From NCBI GenBank assembly GCA_050084515.1, contig CM114271.1:54126001-54190000 (forward strand): a stretch of 64,000 nt of DNA. The letters are read 5' to 3'. The notes under the pieces are model-generated. The model saw only the letters and a program-made list of their open reading frames with translations. It ran no database searches and was not told the DNA's origin. How positions within the stretch are numbered: position 1 is the stretch's first letter; every line of letters starts with the position of its first letter. This DNA is from Blasia pusilla (Eukaryota > Marchantiophyta > Marchantiopsida > Blasiales). Of the stretch, positions 1 through 13,600 are shown in pieces. A program made the translations under genes and the position numbers.

Positions 1-3000
1 CACGGGGTCAAAATTTAGCTAATAGTTCTTGACCAAAGAGACAAAGAATATGAAGAAGTGCTTCATCATGACCATACACAAACATGTCTCGAATAATTGT
101 TCTTAAGAACAAAGAGGATACATATGCAAACGACTTCTTTGGAAGCCTAAAAAGGTGTCATATTCCATAATTAATGAACCAACTACATACCTAAGGCATG
201 TATTAAACCAAATGCCTCTTACAAATCATGCCTCTCCTTTATAGGCATGACATGATCGTAGTCCACTTCGACAACATTGTCTACGACTACAAAGCATAGG
301 GGAGATCGGCCCCATGACTCATAGGGACAAGCTAGACTTTGATACATGTATAGGTGTAGAGTTATGAGGCTCACTAGGATTGTAGTGATATGAATATATA
401 AGAGGGTCATTATATCCCTTTTTCCATGAATTTGAAATTTCATGAAATGTGATAAAAAAAAGGTGTATAATGTTTTTTGAAAATTTCTTTTCCACATAAT
501 TTGACACTCTTCTTTTTCATTGCAATTATATCACATTCTTTCTTACTACATTGAAAAAGAGGCAATGGATTTAAAGTAAGATCCATGGAATGCTCTTATA
601 AATGTAAACATTGACTTGTTCCCATGCATTTAAGTTTTAATCTTTTCCTAGAGCTTACATCATCCTTCTATTCAGGTCCCAAATTCTACAAAAGACACAA
701 GTCCTTTGACTCTATGAACTGGAAAATCCTTCCATCATTTGTCATGGAACAAGATTTTCTTTGCTCATGAAAAATTGGGCAGAAATAGATTCATGTTCAA
801 GCATTTGAGAGGTTGGACTATCCATAGCAAGGTACTATCATTTTGAGACATAAAATTTTAGAGTAGTTTTGCACTAACGAGTCATTTATTGAATGCATCA
901 AGGACCAAAATATTCCTTGAAGAGACCTAAATGGCGGTGTAAGTGGAAGGAAATAGGAATAGTGGTGCAAATGTAATAAATTGGAGAAACAAGTTTATGA
1001 AATATCCATTGGAGGTGGCAATATTTTTCATTACAATCTTATGTAAGTATGCAAATTGAATAAATGTTAAGAACGGTCCTCATAAGATCAGAGGATCTAA
1101 AGTAATATACCTTTCTTGGAATTCACTTTGCAAAATAGGTTTGCAAGTGAACTTTTTTTTAGCATATATGTAATGTGTATTATATGAATCGAAAAGACTT
1201 ATCACAAATAGAAAATTAAAAATTGTTCCGCGTTTTAGGTTCAAGTTTTTTGGAAAGCCCATTTTGCAAAAGAAGAAGGTTACACCCATAATCACTCAAG
1301 AGAAGACACATTTGGAAGTCAGCGCTTTGTCATCGATTTTTTCATCATCTAGTGTTTAAGGTATTGGTATGTATTTTGGAAGCTCAAGTTAAAAAACAAC
1401 TATAGTCCTTCAATTCTTAAATTCTACAATTTATGCATTGAATGCATGAGACGATGAGGTTATACCTTTTTTCCTTGACATTTCTATTTGAATAATTGAT
1501 CTTGTGTGATCATTTTCATCATTTGCCCTCACCATCATAAGTGCCTAAGTAAATGATGTTTATTTTGGGACTTTTTTAAGAAGTTGGAAGTTTGTGCTTA
1601 TGAAAAGGATAAAATTCTCATCCTCTTGGATTATATGTGAGGAATTGGACTTTTCATGGAAAATTTGGATGCATTGGGAGTAAGAATTGAATAAAAGATT
1701 GAATGTATAGGCTTACTTGCAATACGAGGGTGAACGATAATATGTGTTCTTTGAATAGAAGGTACTTGATCCTCATACCATTTTCCAATGTTTGAGACTC
1801 AAAACGTTGTCCAATAGAAATTTTATCTTTAAAATGCCCTTGCAATTGATTTTGGAATGTTAGTATAAGTATGTTTGTGATCGCATACTTGAAAATCCGA
1901 TGTTTGCCCAATGGTTGTAGAGTTTGGGATAGTGACATAAGATGAAAAAAGAAAAAGATGAATTGGGATTTCCCTATCCAATTTATTATAATAAGATGTG
2001 AAGGTAATGAATGATAAAGTTCTTTTTCATAGGCCAATTGAGTTGAGTGGAAAAAAGTGAGGAGGTGGAGTAAGTGGGCATCTGAGGGAGTTTTCTCATC
2101 ATTGAGGTGAGTTCTATGCAACTTGGAGATGGTAGACGATGGAATATGTGGGAATGCCAAACTTGCACTTCACATTTACATGACGTATCTAATCATAACT
2201 ACAAATAAAGATGCTTTCTTGATGTGGTTGCCCACCATCCACCTTAGAATGTTGTTATCTTGATTTTTTTAAAGGAAAATACATCTTAAATGTAGGGGAA
2301 ATTGTCCTCTTCCTCCAAGAAAACAAAGCGTGCAACATGGCCATGTGGTTTATGAAATCTATCCTTGTCTATCACAAAGCACATGTAAAAGTTTCCAATC
2401 CAACAATTGTGATGCTTAACTACCTATGTTAGGTGCAAAGGTAGATGTAAGACGTTGAAGTTATGCTTCGATTTCCTTCATATTGTTGGGGATGTTGTGG
2501 ACATCTACAATTACACCTTTGCAAGTTTCTACGACAAAATCTAAAGGACTCTCTAACAATGCACCCTACGAGGATTGCATGGTGTGGGGAGTGAACAATT
2601 GCATTTGAAGCATTGGGGGTGACTTCATGTCACTTTTCCGAATGGGGGGAAATTGAGTCAAAGATTTACATTTACATTCTTTCTTTGGGAAAAAAAAATG
2701 CGAATTTGAAAAGCTTGATGTGGCTCCACCAATCTCGAGGGATTAACTAAGGGTCCGGTGAGAATGCTTCATGTTAAGGGGGTTCTTTGAAGCATTCTTG
2801 AATGTATGGTTGATTGACGCCTCCACGCATATACTATTATTCATATAATCATCCTCCGACTAGTGCCACATTAGTTCAACATGAAAATCCAAATGTGTTT
2901 CATCATTGAAGTGTGCCAGTTGGATTTTCAAACTCCTCTTCGGTTGTCATATGATGTTCTCAACCGATAGGATTGCTTCATTTCTTGATTAAAAATATTT
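1..3000. other. AT-rich stretch without recognisable genes
   Basis: No reading frame here resembles a known family, and the longest open frames (up to 168 codons, minus strand) have low-complexity AT-driven composition. I see no tRNA, no terminal repeats and no splice-compatible exon series. It is probably old, decayed intergenic or transposon-derived DNA. Confidence 0.5.
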
Positions 3001-3599
3001 TCCAAAATTGACTATAAATATTCAGGAAGATTTGTAGGGACTAGATAAATATTAACCATATTGATGAATAATTTAGCACAAAAAGTTAAATTATACATAG
3101 AGAAAAGAAGATGAGAATGACGCACACACATAGAAGCGATGAGTATCCTCAACACCAATTTCCAAAAAAACATAATTACGACGGCTTTACAGCGTATCAA
3201 AGGCTCTCTCCCTTTCCCGTGCCGTGTACAAATTGGCGTGTTATGGCGAAGAAGAATTTCTTTGGGAAGGGCGGAATTATCCCTCTTACATCAGGCAAGG
3301 TGGTGAAGGATGCATGCGTGTCTTTTATGGAAAGAAATGATTAACATCTGACAAAGAAATACATGTTAAATTTGAAAATTACGGTTCCGTCAAAGCAGAA
3401 GTAATCTTGGACTCACGATGCACGCGCATGGCCTCGGAGTAAAAACTTGACCTGCCTTGCGTAAAGATAACTTTACAGGGACATCTCTCATCCCTTGAAG
3501 CGGGAAATAAGCACATCCCCAAACGTGGATTAGACGTTGCCCGGAGAGTTAGCATGTTTGGCGTTGATTGATTTTTTTATTAAAATAAAAAAATATGGA

Positions 3600-6500
3600 A
3601 AATAAGATGTAATCATTGAAGTGGTAAATAAAAGAATACTAAAAATGTATTATGATTCCAGCATTTCACATCTAATAAAAGCCTATTCAACGCGAGGACG
3701 ATAAGGACCGAGGGACGCGTAGGACTACTGTTCCTAGATAGACAGGGAACCTCTCTAAAGTGGACAGGGGCCATTCGATAGGATAGGACAGGCCTTGCCG
3801 ACATAGATGTCGACTTCTTACAGAGTAGAGACGAAGGAGACGAGTCACTAAGGATGAGATCTACGGGTGCGTTCTAGTGAAGTACTCGTAAGCTGGCGCG
3901 GTGGAGAAAGAAATCTCTCTGTTGGGAAAGAAAGCACGGAGAAGAAAAAGGCCGTAATCGGAAGACGTCAACTTTCGTAAAATACTTTTACTCCAACGTT
4001 GAACTTTTCTTTGTCGATGAAAAGGTTCGTAAATTAATAAAATAATACGAGAGAAACTTCAAGATCGACAAATGATGACCAATAAATGGGGCGATCGTGT
4101 TACTCTCCGGCGCCGGCGAATGCAAATAAATATCCCAAATGAGAAACCTGAAGTAGAGGACGAATATTGATTTTCGTAGGAATCGGGATAACGGGAGAGT
4201 TTTTTTTCCCTTAAGAGAAAAAGAGATATAAAATACATGTAAAAAAAAGGATGGGAAACCCATTACGATAAAAAGAGGAAAAAAATAGATTAAGAGGCCG
4301 GAACCGGCCCCGAGGCCCCTTGAGACAGAAATAATGGGAAAATGGAGAAAGGTGAGTGGAAAGACGTCGCTCAGAACGATCGTCGCGGAGATTCTTAAAA
4401 AAGGCATAGAAAGTTCTAAATTTGCCTTCTTTAACGCTAATTCCGAAACTCCCGGGAACAGCTAATCTAAGTAGTGATGGGTAAGAGAGGGGTTTCCAGC
4501 GCGATGATCGGATTAAAGGGGAAAGGGATGCGAGGTGGCGGAGCGGACTCAGCGGAGCAGCAGTCGAGTCGCGGTGAAAGAACGAGCGAGGGTCGGTCTT
4601 CCGACTCGGGACGGAGGCGTTCCCGGAGTTGAAACACCGCGGCCAGCGCGGCTAGCGAGTAGATAAGCCTGATGGTGATCATGCGGCGTTGCGTCGCTAA
4701 AACGAGCCGGCCAGAGGGAATCCACAATCCCGCGGATCCGGATGGCGGGAATTGTGGCGACCTCTTCTCTTCCCTTCATTTCTTTCTTTGGCAGAGCAGA
4801 GTGAGTTTCTTTCCCGGAGGGTCAGTCAGTCAGTCGGGGGACGTGGTCGGATAGGCACACACCGGGATCTTCAACCCGAGCAAATAATTGCGCGCTCTCA
4901 CGGGGACGGCACTACGTGTTGTGCTGAACGTCTGGTCATCGCCCTCGGGGAGGGGGTTTTTTAATCCGCGCTCGCGTCCACGGCGGCAGCACATGATGCT
5001 CATGATACGGTACGCTTAATGTCATGTCCATGTCCTCTTCTCTCGTCTGGTGTCGCGCTGCCCTCTCGCTCCCGTTCATTATTATTACCGTCACTGTGCC
5101 TCCTGCGCTCTCGCCCCACCAGCCTGGGCACTAGTCATGCAATCCAGACATGCGAGGAATGCCGTGCCATGCAGAGGGCCTATTTGCATGCTCTACTCGC
5201 TCGCTACGAACGCTGGACTCGTCGTCGCCTTCTTCCTCCTCTACGATCGGTTGGTGGGACGGGCGGGCAGCGTCATAATTAGCGCTCCCGCTCCGCTCCT
5301 GTAGGGAGTAGTCGAGGGCCCGAGCGAGGCCGGGCGGGGGAGAGGCGAAGGATCGCCGCTGCCCGGAGTGGATAAAGTCATCCTTCGGGCTGGACTCTTT
5401 GACACCCACCCATTGATGACTTGTGCGCGTAGAGTGAGGACGGGCCGGGGAAAGGCCATCGACGGCCTCTGCCCGGGGGATAAAGTCATCGTCGGGAACC
5501 GAGATTGGAGGCAGCGGCCAATAATATGAGGCCACGTTCTGTGGCTTCATCGCGGAGTGATGCCATCGGAGTCGTACGTATCCATCGGGACTCCATACAC
5601 GCGAATAACTTCCGCAAATCGCGCACATGGTACTACACGTTCTCCGAACCGATCTTGTTTGTGAATATCTGGACCGCTCGAAAATTACCCCCTGTTCATC
5701 GCCACGTCCGGTGAAGGTCGGTCACGCGATCTACCCTCTACGTTCCAGCTTCGAGCCGGAGCGGGCACGCTGCGGAAAGGACTTCGAGGTTCGGAGGGGA
5801 AAATACGAACGAGGTTGACCCTGGCAGAGGACCGGGAGGGAAGAAAGGTACCAAGCAGGGAACGGCGCGGCCGCTGACTTGGCACGGAGCCGGACTCCGG
5901 AGTGATGGAAGGATGGCCGTCTGCCGTACTCGTGACCCGTATCGAGTCCCGACCGTCGGCGGACCGAGCCGGATTAGGGCTCAGCGATGCGCGTTGCGTC
6001 GTTTGTGCGCTTTTGGACCTGGAGGGATGGGATGGGATGGCATGGCACGGCATGAGTGGCGATTGGCGAGTGGGCGGAGCCGATGACTGACTGCCGAACG
6101 AACCAAGTGTCTCGAGGACCTCCACCCGGCGGGTTTGCTGCTCCAGCTCGCTTTCGCGGCCAACAACAAGTACACGCATCGGCTGAAGTAGCCGGGACTA
6201 AGTTCGCGCGCTACGGCCCGGGCCTCTCCGGTTCGGAAACGGGATCGGGAGCGGCAGGCATGGCCATGCATGCACGCTCGGCTACGTGCGCTTGCTATGG
6301 CGTGCGCACAGTGCGCAGCGGAGGTGGTGTGATCGCGGGTGTTACTCTACACTCATCCCCCCGCCCTCCCTTTCTGACCGAAGGGCTTCGGGTCCTCTTG
6401 CACCTGCGACTCCATCTCTCCTGCTCGCCGCTCCTGGGCGGATCCTTTCTCCCATGCACGAAGCAGCGTGCATGACTGACTCGCTGCGTTGCCCGCCTCC

Positions 6501-7643
6501 CCTCTCGAATTTCACTTCGCAGATCGCAGGGAGAGCTCGCTCTGCGCCGCTCCGCTCCGCTGCAGTGCCGCTCCGATCCCTCGTGCATGGCCTCCAGATA
6601 CGTAATCTCGTAGAAATCTTCCAACCCATTCGTGCTCAGGCGGCGTAGGCACGCCTCTCCTTCCCTCCCTCCTGCCTTCCCTTTCGTCGCATGCACGGTT
6701 CGTTCGTGTCGTAGACTCCTGCCCGCCCGCCCGCCCGCCCGCTCGCTCGCGGACTTCCGCGGCACCTTGCGCGCTAGTCACTCGAGGCCGCCCGCAGCGG
6801 AGCCTACCGACAGCGACGGACTGACTGACGCCTTCGACTGCGAACTCTGCCAGAGGGTTCTAAACTCTCCCGCTAAACTCCAGGTAAACTCAGCTTGCAG
6901 TGACTCGGTCTGTCCCATGGCCGCGTGAAGCCCATCTGTAGTTAGCGACATCTGTGCTCTGCTCTGCTCTGCTGCGCCGCGCTGCGCTCTCCGGCGGTGC
7001 GCTGCCAATTGAGCTGCATTCTACTCTGTGGCGCGATCTAGGCGTGTGTGCCTTGTTTGGAGATCAGGTTGCTCGAGGATTGGGGATCCATCGTTTCGAC
7101 GCCATGTTGCTCTCGGCCGTGGGAGTTTCCGGTCTCCGCGTGATCTCAAATTTTGGATTTTTCACCCCCCACTTTCGGAAGATCATTTGAATGCGTCAGG
7201 TCGTGGACGGGTCTGCTGTAAAGCTGGATTCGTAAGCGTGCCACATACGGGAAGCTTGTCTAATTCGTCACGTCGGCTTTCGGAGTTTCGGAGTTGGTTT
7301 TCCATTATTTGCTCTTGATTCCATTACAGCCTGCGGCTAGGGTTGTCCCGAGCGGGCGATGTGCTGAAATCAACTTCATTGGAATTTTCTCCAGCCTACA
7401 CTTCCGTTTTTTTCTGCGGAGGGTTATGTCGCTTTCGCGCAGTGTGAGGAGCCAAAGCATCACAGATTTGACGATTGCAGCGGCTTTCAACGTTGCGGAA
7501 GTTCTGCCGGATCAGGGCGGAAGAAGCCGGAGATCTCCGAGAAGATTGAGATAGCTTTGAGAGGTGGATGCGGACGATGGATCTGGGGTAAATCACAGGG
7601 ATGTGTGTACGTTTCCTAAGCAGTGTCCTTTCACTGTCTGAAA
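3600..7643 (+). promoter_or_regulatory. GC-rich upstream/5'-leader region of the VAL-like gene
   Basis: Composition changes from AT-rich to clearly GC-rich from about 4.4 kb and stays high to about 7.6 kb, immediately before the first coding exon at 7,644. The stretch contains many CpGs, short direct repeats (a run of CCCG units at 6,720-6,751, TCTGC units near 6,955-6,975, GGGAT/GGCAT units near 6,027-6,050) and overlapping open frames on both strands. Those frames are explained by composition and resemble no protein family. The likely content is promoter plus a long 5' UTR, possibly with an untranslated exon. I cannot place the transcription start. Confidence 0.5.
6720..6751. repeat. CCCG/CTCG tetranucleotide microsatellite
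   Basis: About five CCCG units followed by two CTCG units. It lies in the GC-rich leader of the VAL-like gene about 0.9 kb upstream of its start codon. Confidence 0.8.
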
Positions 7644-10600
7644 ATGGATGCTCGCATGGAGCGGGCAGGGGGATCCGGCTCGCGCAAGGTCTGTAGAAAC
7701 ATTAAATGTGGAACAAGCAGCTCCAACAATTGGAAACCTGGGTGGTTTCTCCGCTCAGGGCGCAGCTGTGAACTTTGTGATTCTTGTGGGTACGACACTC
7801 TAACTTGGGTGCCATCCTTTGTAAACACTAAATACCCCTACTCTTCAACTCTCTGCCCCAAGTGACGCGTTTTAGCTCCTCTGGCAGGCGGTGGTCATAC
7901 TGCACAGAGAGTTTCGCTGATTTTCGTTCATTTTCGCAGGATTTCCTGTGTGTTCAATCCAAGACTGTTGTCACGATCACGGAAGAGAATTAGATGTCGT
8001 TATATCCGTTGAACGTTTGTCGGTTACCGATCTCCAGACATAGAATTGGATTGTGCACGTCTATTGTACTTGTTACCACTAGATCTCGAGTGCAGTTGGG
8101 CGTCTTCTCTTTGACTCGAAGTGGTTCCGTTCCGATTAACTAACTGTAATTTAATTCTTAGACGTCCCCACTGAATCGAATGTAGTTACTAGGTATCAGC
8201 GGCTACTCCTTTTGGATTGTCTGCTGTAAGCCCAGATAGCGGTTTCCCTGATCGGTTCCTGCGGATGTCAGGTCCTCTGCATGGTCTTGAGTATACCAAT
8301 CAAACCTTCTACCAGGGCTGTTTGCCTCAGCAAGTCTTCGTACCCTGTTCGGGCAAGATCGGAGTCAACATTTCTATGTAGCGCTTAGCTCGAGAAGGGC
8401 ACTTTAGAGGCAAAAAATATTTGGGTTCAATTAGCGTGTTCCGTATAGGCGATAGTCTCATAGCCTTCAGACCTGAGCAGACATTTCTCGTAACGGAAAG
8501 TGACAAAGACAGTAAGGCGAACTGGTTTGAGTTTTTGACTTTGGCAACTCACGTGAAATTGTTTCATAGATTGTGTAGAATATCTACCTTTTCTACGGTC
8601 GTGGAGAATTGGTGAATTCCGCCCCATTTCTATCTCAATCTTAAAGTCAACATTGTGACCCCCTGTTTGCATTCGTGGACACGAGCTCTTGCAACATGCA
8701 AATTGTAGTTTCAAAATGGCTCAAGACTGCAGTGAATGAGATTTCAGGACCCCGTACCAGGCAATATAAGTTCCAAGGAGTCTGCAAACGAGTGTAACCT
8801 ATAAATATAGGCTAGAAATGCTTCGCACCTTATCTTTGAAATTTCATAAGTTTGCTGTGAGATGGATAGAATAGCGTCTGAAGCGATGCCTTTGGATACT
8901 AAAGATTTACAGTTTCATGGAAGAAATACCACCCTTTGAAATAACGGTTGCTGATATTTTACAAAATTGAAGAAGTAGACTTAAAATTTTACAAGTGAGT
9001 CCAAAAAGTAGATTCCGTTGAAGAGAGGAGTTACACTTGTCTCAACCTGAGTGGTTGATGAATGAGGATGGGAGCAATTGAACTGCTTAACAACTGGAAT
9101 TATCCTGTGCAGTACATAGTATACCTCTCACCTCGTGATCTTTGTCCTCAACCTTTCTTAGAGACTCAAGACGATTTGCTCTCGAACTTACAAAACTCGT
9201 TTGAAAGTTCGACAGCAAATCGTTCTGTATTTGATGATTCTTCTTCATTTTGGACTTATTTGTTAATCTTAGACGCAGCACGCAGGAAATGGGTGGGACA
9301 CAAACTGACATGGTGAAATAAGTTAGAGTTTGTGGTAGATTTTCAGTGTATCTCATCACTGAAATTCCGCACAGAAATTGTAGAACTGAAATAAATTTTG
9401 AATATTTCAGGTCGGTGTATGAGCAAGGGCGTTTCTGTGAAACCTTTCACTCTGATGATGCAGGCTGGCGGACTTGTAATTCCTGTAAAAAGGTGTGTCC
9501 AATTATTACTCCTGAAATTATTGGAAGAATCTAAATAAATTCTTCCTTGAACATTCCATTCCTCTCTCACTATTTCTCTGCGTATCATGAGAATTTCTTG
9601 AAGCCAGATATTAGTTTTTTGTGTTACTCTTTCCCATGAATATACGCCAATGTCTGTTCTTCCTCCTGTCCATTTGAGGTGTAAAATGGCTCATGGTGCA
9701 GATAGTCAAATGATTCATTTATTATTGTTTTAATAATTTGGTTCGATGACTCAATGCAGCGGGTACATTGTGGTTGTATAGCCTCACTATACTCATTTGT
9801 TCTTCTGGATGCTGGTGGGGTGGAATGCATCTCATGTGCGAAAAAGACCGCCCCTGGATTGGTAAGCCCACTGTTACTAAACAGTTAGCTATTCCCTTGT
9901 ACGTCATTCAGTTACTCTTCCAAACTTGGTAAACTTTTGTTTTGGAATGAGATTGCAGCTACTATGCCCTAAGAAACAAGGATAGAGCAGGGGAAATTGG
10001 GTGTAGGAACCGAAGCCATGTTTTGTGAATCGTACCATGGTTTGACCAACCTCTTGATTATCCTGTGTAATAGTGACAGAGTCTTTAATTTGCTTTACCC
10101 AAAGTGGGAGGACCGCCGCAGTTTGTCTTGCCTTTTGGTGAATTTGGTTATTGCGCTCAGTTTACATGATATCTACGTCTGCAACTTAATTGATGACTGA
10201 TAGTTAGAAATGTGCTATGCGGTCAACCCCAGGTTTTACTAAATGCCTCTCTAGATTTTGAGACTGGTAGGTAGAGTTGAACATATGGAAATGATACAGA
10301 CATGCAATCAGCAGTTGACCAAATTCTGAGATTCATATCAAGGAAGACCCATGTGTCATCCTGAACTTTGCAATCAATCTTCTTGTGTCCGTTTTAATAA
10401 TATTTCTGTTTAATGGAGCAGCCATTAAAGCATGTCCAACATCTTGTTCATCCAGCTCCAGCGCCACAGAGGGTGGTAGATCCAATAACAGCCAGAGGTT
10501 GGGGTGAGACATTTGGAGCTCGAGCACCTCGAAATGTTGAAGTAGGGGCAAATTGGCAGCCTTATTCATCAGCATGGTATCCACCAAATACTGGTGGATT

Positions 10601-13600
10601 CCCAATAGTAAGACATGTGCCTGAACTTGAACGGCCTGTGGAAGGCAATAGCACTGAACCAACCCTCAAAGGATTAGGTGTTAGAGCAGATGACACACAA
10701 GCTGATGCTAAGTTCATGTCTACAAAGGACTCTTCTGTCTCTGCTGAAAACCCTCGAGGTGATTCTACTGATGGAGAACAACATGCTGTGGAAAGCAGTC
10801 CAACACGCTTCTCAAGAGATCCAGCTGGTGCCGTGCCTGACACTGGACAAGGTGATTGTGATGGTGATCGGATACATATCAGTGTTGCATCACCATTGGG
10901 GATTGCTGGAATGGATGATTCACCAGTGAATCCTGGTAAAGCTGTCCCAGAGGCTAACCGAGTCCTTGGTGGGAAGAGTCTATTCCCAACACAGGACCTT
11001 CTTGGCGCAGGACTTTCAACAGGTTTGAGCATGTCTATAGGAGCTTCCTCCAGGAAAGAAGGTCATGGTGAGGGAATGCAACAGGGAGGCCTTATGGGAC
11101 CGGGAGGTGGATTGAACTCTACACTAGGTGCAGTTTCATCAGGGATAACTGCGGAGTCAAGAGATCTAGCATCTAAGTTCACAGGCTTGAGTCCTTACCG
11201 CTCACGGCACAGACAATTACTCCCACGACCGTATCATACTGGAACTGCTTCCACAAATGTCAATGCTGATGTGAAGGGCAATGAAACTGGATCTGTACGT
11301 GTTGCACGTCCACCTGGGCAGGGAAGAGGTCGCAACCAGCTATTACCTCGCTACTGGCCTCGTATAACTGATCAGGAGCTTCAGCAAATCACTTCTGGAG
11401 AGTATCCTTTTGAGAAGAATGTTCGGATTGTTTATCCATCACTTGCAGGCATTAATGGGGAGCAGTCTGTGGATGGGTTTATAACATATTTGACCGACTT
11501 TTCAGGACAGAGATGCACTCTGCCAAACTCAGCAGTCTGTATTTTAAGCGCTTATAGAGCTAGAGGTATTGTGACATATTGCAGGTAGTCACAAACCCAG
11601 GAGAGAAAAGAAGGATGCTTTTAGATGGTTGGCCCTCTCTTTATGTGATTTTGTTAAGGATATCTTGATCAGCATACAACCTGTTTACTATTTTGTTGGG
11701 TACACTGTTATCCCTTGACAAGGAATAAGTTCAAACGCGACAATTACACCTTTATTTGAGAAGATGCTGAGTGCAAGCGATGCTGGCCGTATTGGCCGCC
11801 TTGTTCTTCCAAAAGCTTGTGCTGAGGTAAACTGCCTGACTCATATCCCCGTCATTCTGATACAAGGCTAATTGGAAGAAGTGATTTAAAAATAGTTTGC
11901 AAGTTTATTGTGTCCATATATCATTGTTCCTACAGGTTTTGAGTGTACTCAATGGCACTTATAGTTCAGCGTGAAATGGTGTGGATAGCTGACTCAGAGT
12001 GTGTCGCTCTCCTTGCCGAGAGTATCTTAATCAAGGCGATTGTTGAATGTTCTGTCAGGCGTACTTTCCTGCAATCTCACAGCCAGAAGGACTTCCAATG
12101 AAGATTCAGGACATCACAGGGAAAGAGTGGGTATTTCAGTTTCGGTTTTGGCCCAACAACAACAGTCGAATGTATGTTTTGGAAGGTGTCACACCTTGTA
12201 TACAGTCAATGCAGCTGCAAGCTGGAGATACTGGTAAGTTTCTTCAATTGTCCATAATACCATTCTCTTTGTGAGCGCAGCAGGAAGACGGGAATCGCAT
12301 TTTCAGTAGTCTTTTCCTAGTATTTATTGACAATTTGCTAGTCTTGAAAATTCTAATCAGTGAGTAACAGCTTGACATGGTAAATCCTGTGGTTGGCATA
12401 CTTCCAAAACCTCCATGTGTTGCTTTTGATCTTGAATCATGATCCGGCCACTATTAGAATCTTAGCCATCTCAACATAGAAATCTTTGGGTTCAGACTTT
12501 TCTCATGAGTTCTGCGGGTAAACTGCTGGAAAAGGCAATTTATGGAAGTATGCAAAATGCATTGGCTGAATTGTGAGAACTAGATATGTGTATGTCAATC
12601 TTAACAGAGAATGCTTCATTCTCCCTTGTTATACAGTCACCTTTAGTCGGCTAGATCCAGAAGGGAAGCTTGTCATGGGATATCGGAGAGCTCCAGCATC
12701 TCTAACTTCACAGGTTTGACCGCACATGCTTTGTTTTCAAGGTTTCTGGACGGGTGGGTCTTCATTGCTTGATCAGCAGGCAGGATGTAGTACTGTTGGG
12801 ATAGGGAGATTCCATGAGAAGATTGAAAGTGTTGGGTAGGCATGGCGGCTGTAGAACTAGAACAACAAAATATAAGCAGATGTGGATATGTTGAGTTAAT
12901 TATGCTGAGTGTGAGAAAGAAGTGAGCTACTGAGTGTATTGAACTGGGTTTGTTCCATTGAATTTTTAGCAAGCTCAGGTGGGCGCTTAGGTCTAAAGTG
13001 GTTGCTAGAGACAGAAAAGTAGAGCAAATGGTAGAAGATTTGAAAGAAATTTCTTCAATAATGTTTAAGCATTAATGATAAGATTGTGCTTGTCAATTGA
13101 TGTCTATCAAAAGATGTAGGTTATTAGTGTAGTTTTAAATCATCGAAACTTACCTTGCCGCATTGCCGCATTGCCGCATTTTGGATTTGTATTTCCCTGT
13201 TGCTTGAATGTATGCATGTATGATTGTCTAGTTTTCAAGAATTTCCAAGTTCGCTTTTTATCACTCATGATCGAGTGGTCGATGGTGAGTGGAATTTTGA
13301 TCGAAGTAGGAGCTGGCTTGTGTGCTTCAGGATCCTAAGACGGCCACGAGGGGCACCTCAGCTAATGTGTCTAAGGGTTTAAGTTGTGGAAGTATTGACG
13401 GCCTTTATGCCAGTACTGGAGCATCATTGCTTTCGGTCAGTGCAAAAGCAGAAGCACGAAATAAGTCAGGGCAGAGCGATGTGTCAGACTCAGGGTATGG
13501 ATGGTCTAAAGCTGAGAAAGCAATGGGAAAGGAAGGCTCAATACTCGAGGCCTTGTCGCAGGTGGATAGAAAGCGAGGGCGCCCTCTCGGTGGAAAGAGT

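Noticed and set aside
1654-2160. 168-codon minus-strand ORF
   Set aside because: AT-driven low-complexity composition, no motif, and no neighbours supporting a gene.
5131-6765. Several overlapping 90-165 codon ORFs on both strands
   Set aside because: GC-rich DNA of the VAL upstream region gives long chance frames; no family resemblance and no consistent splice structure.
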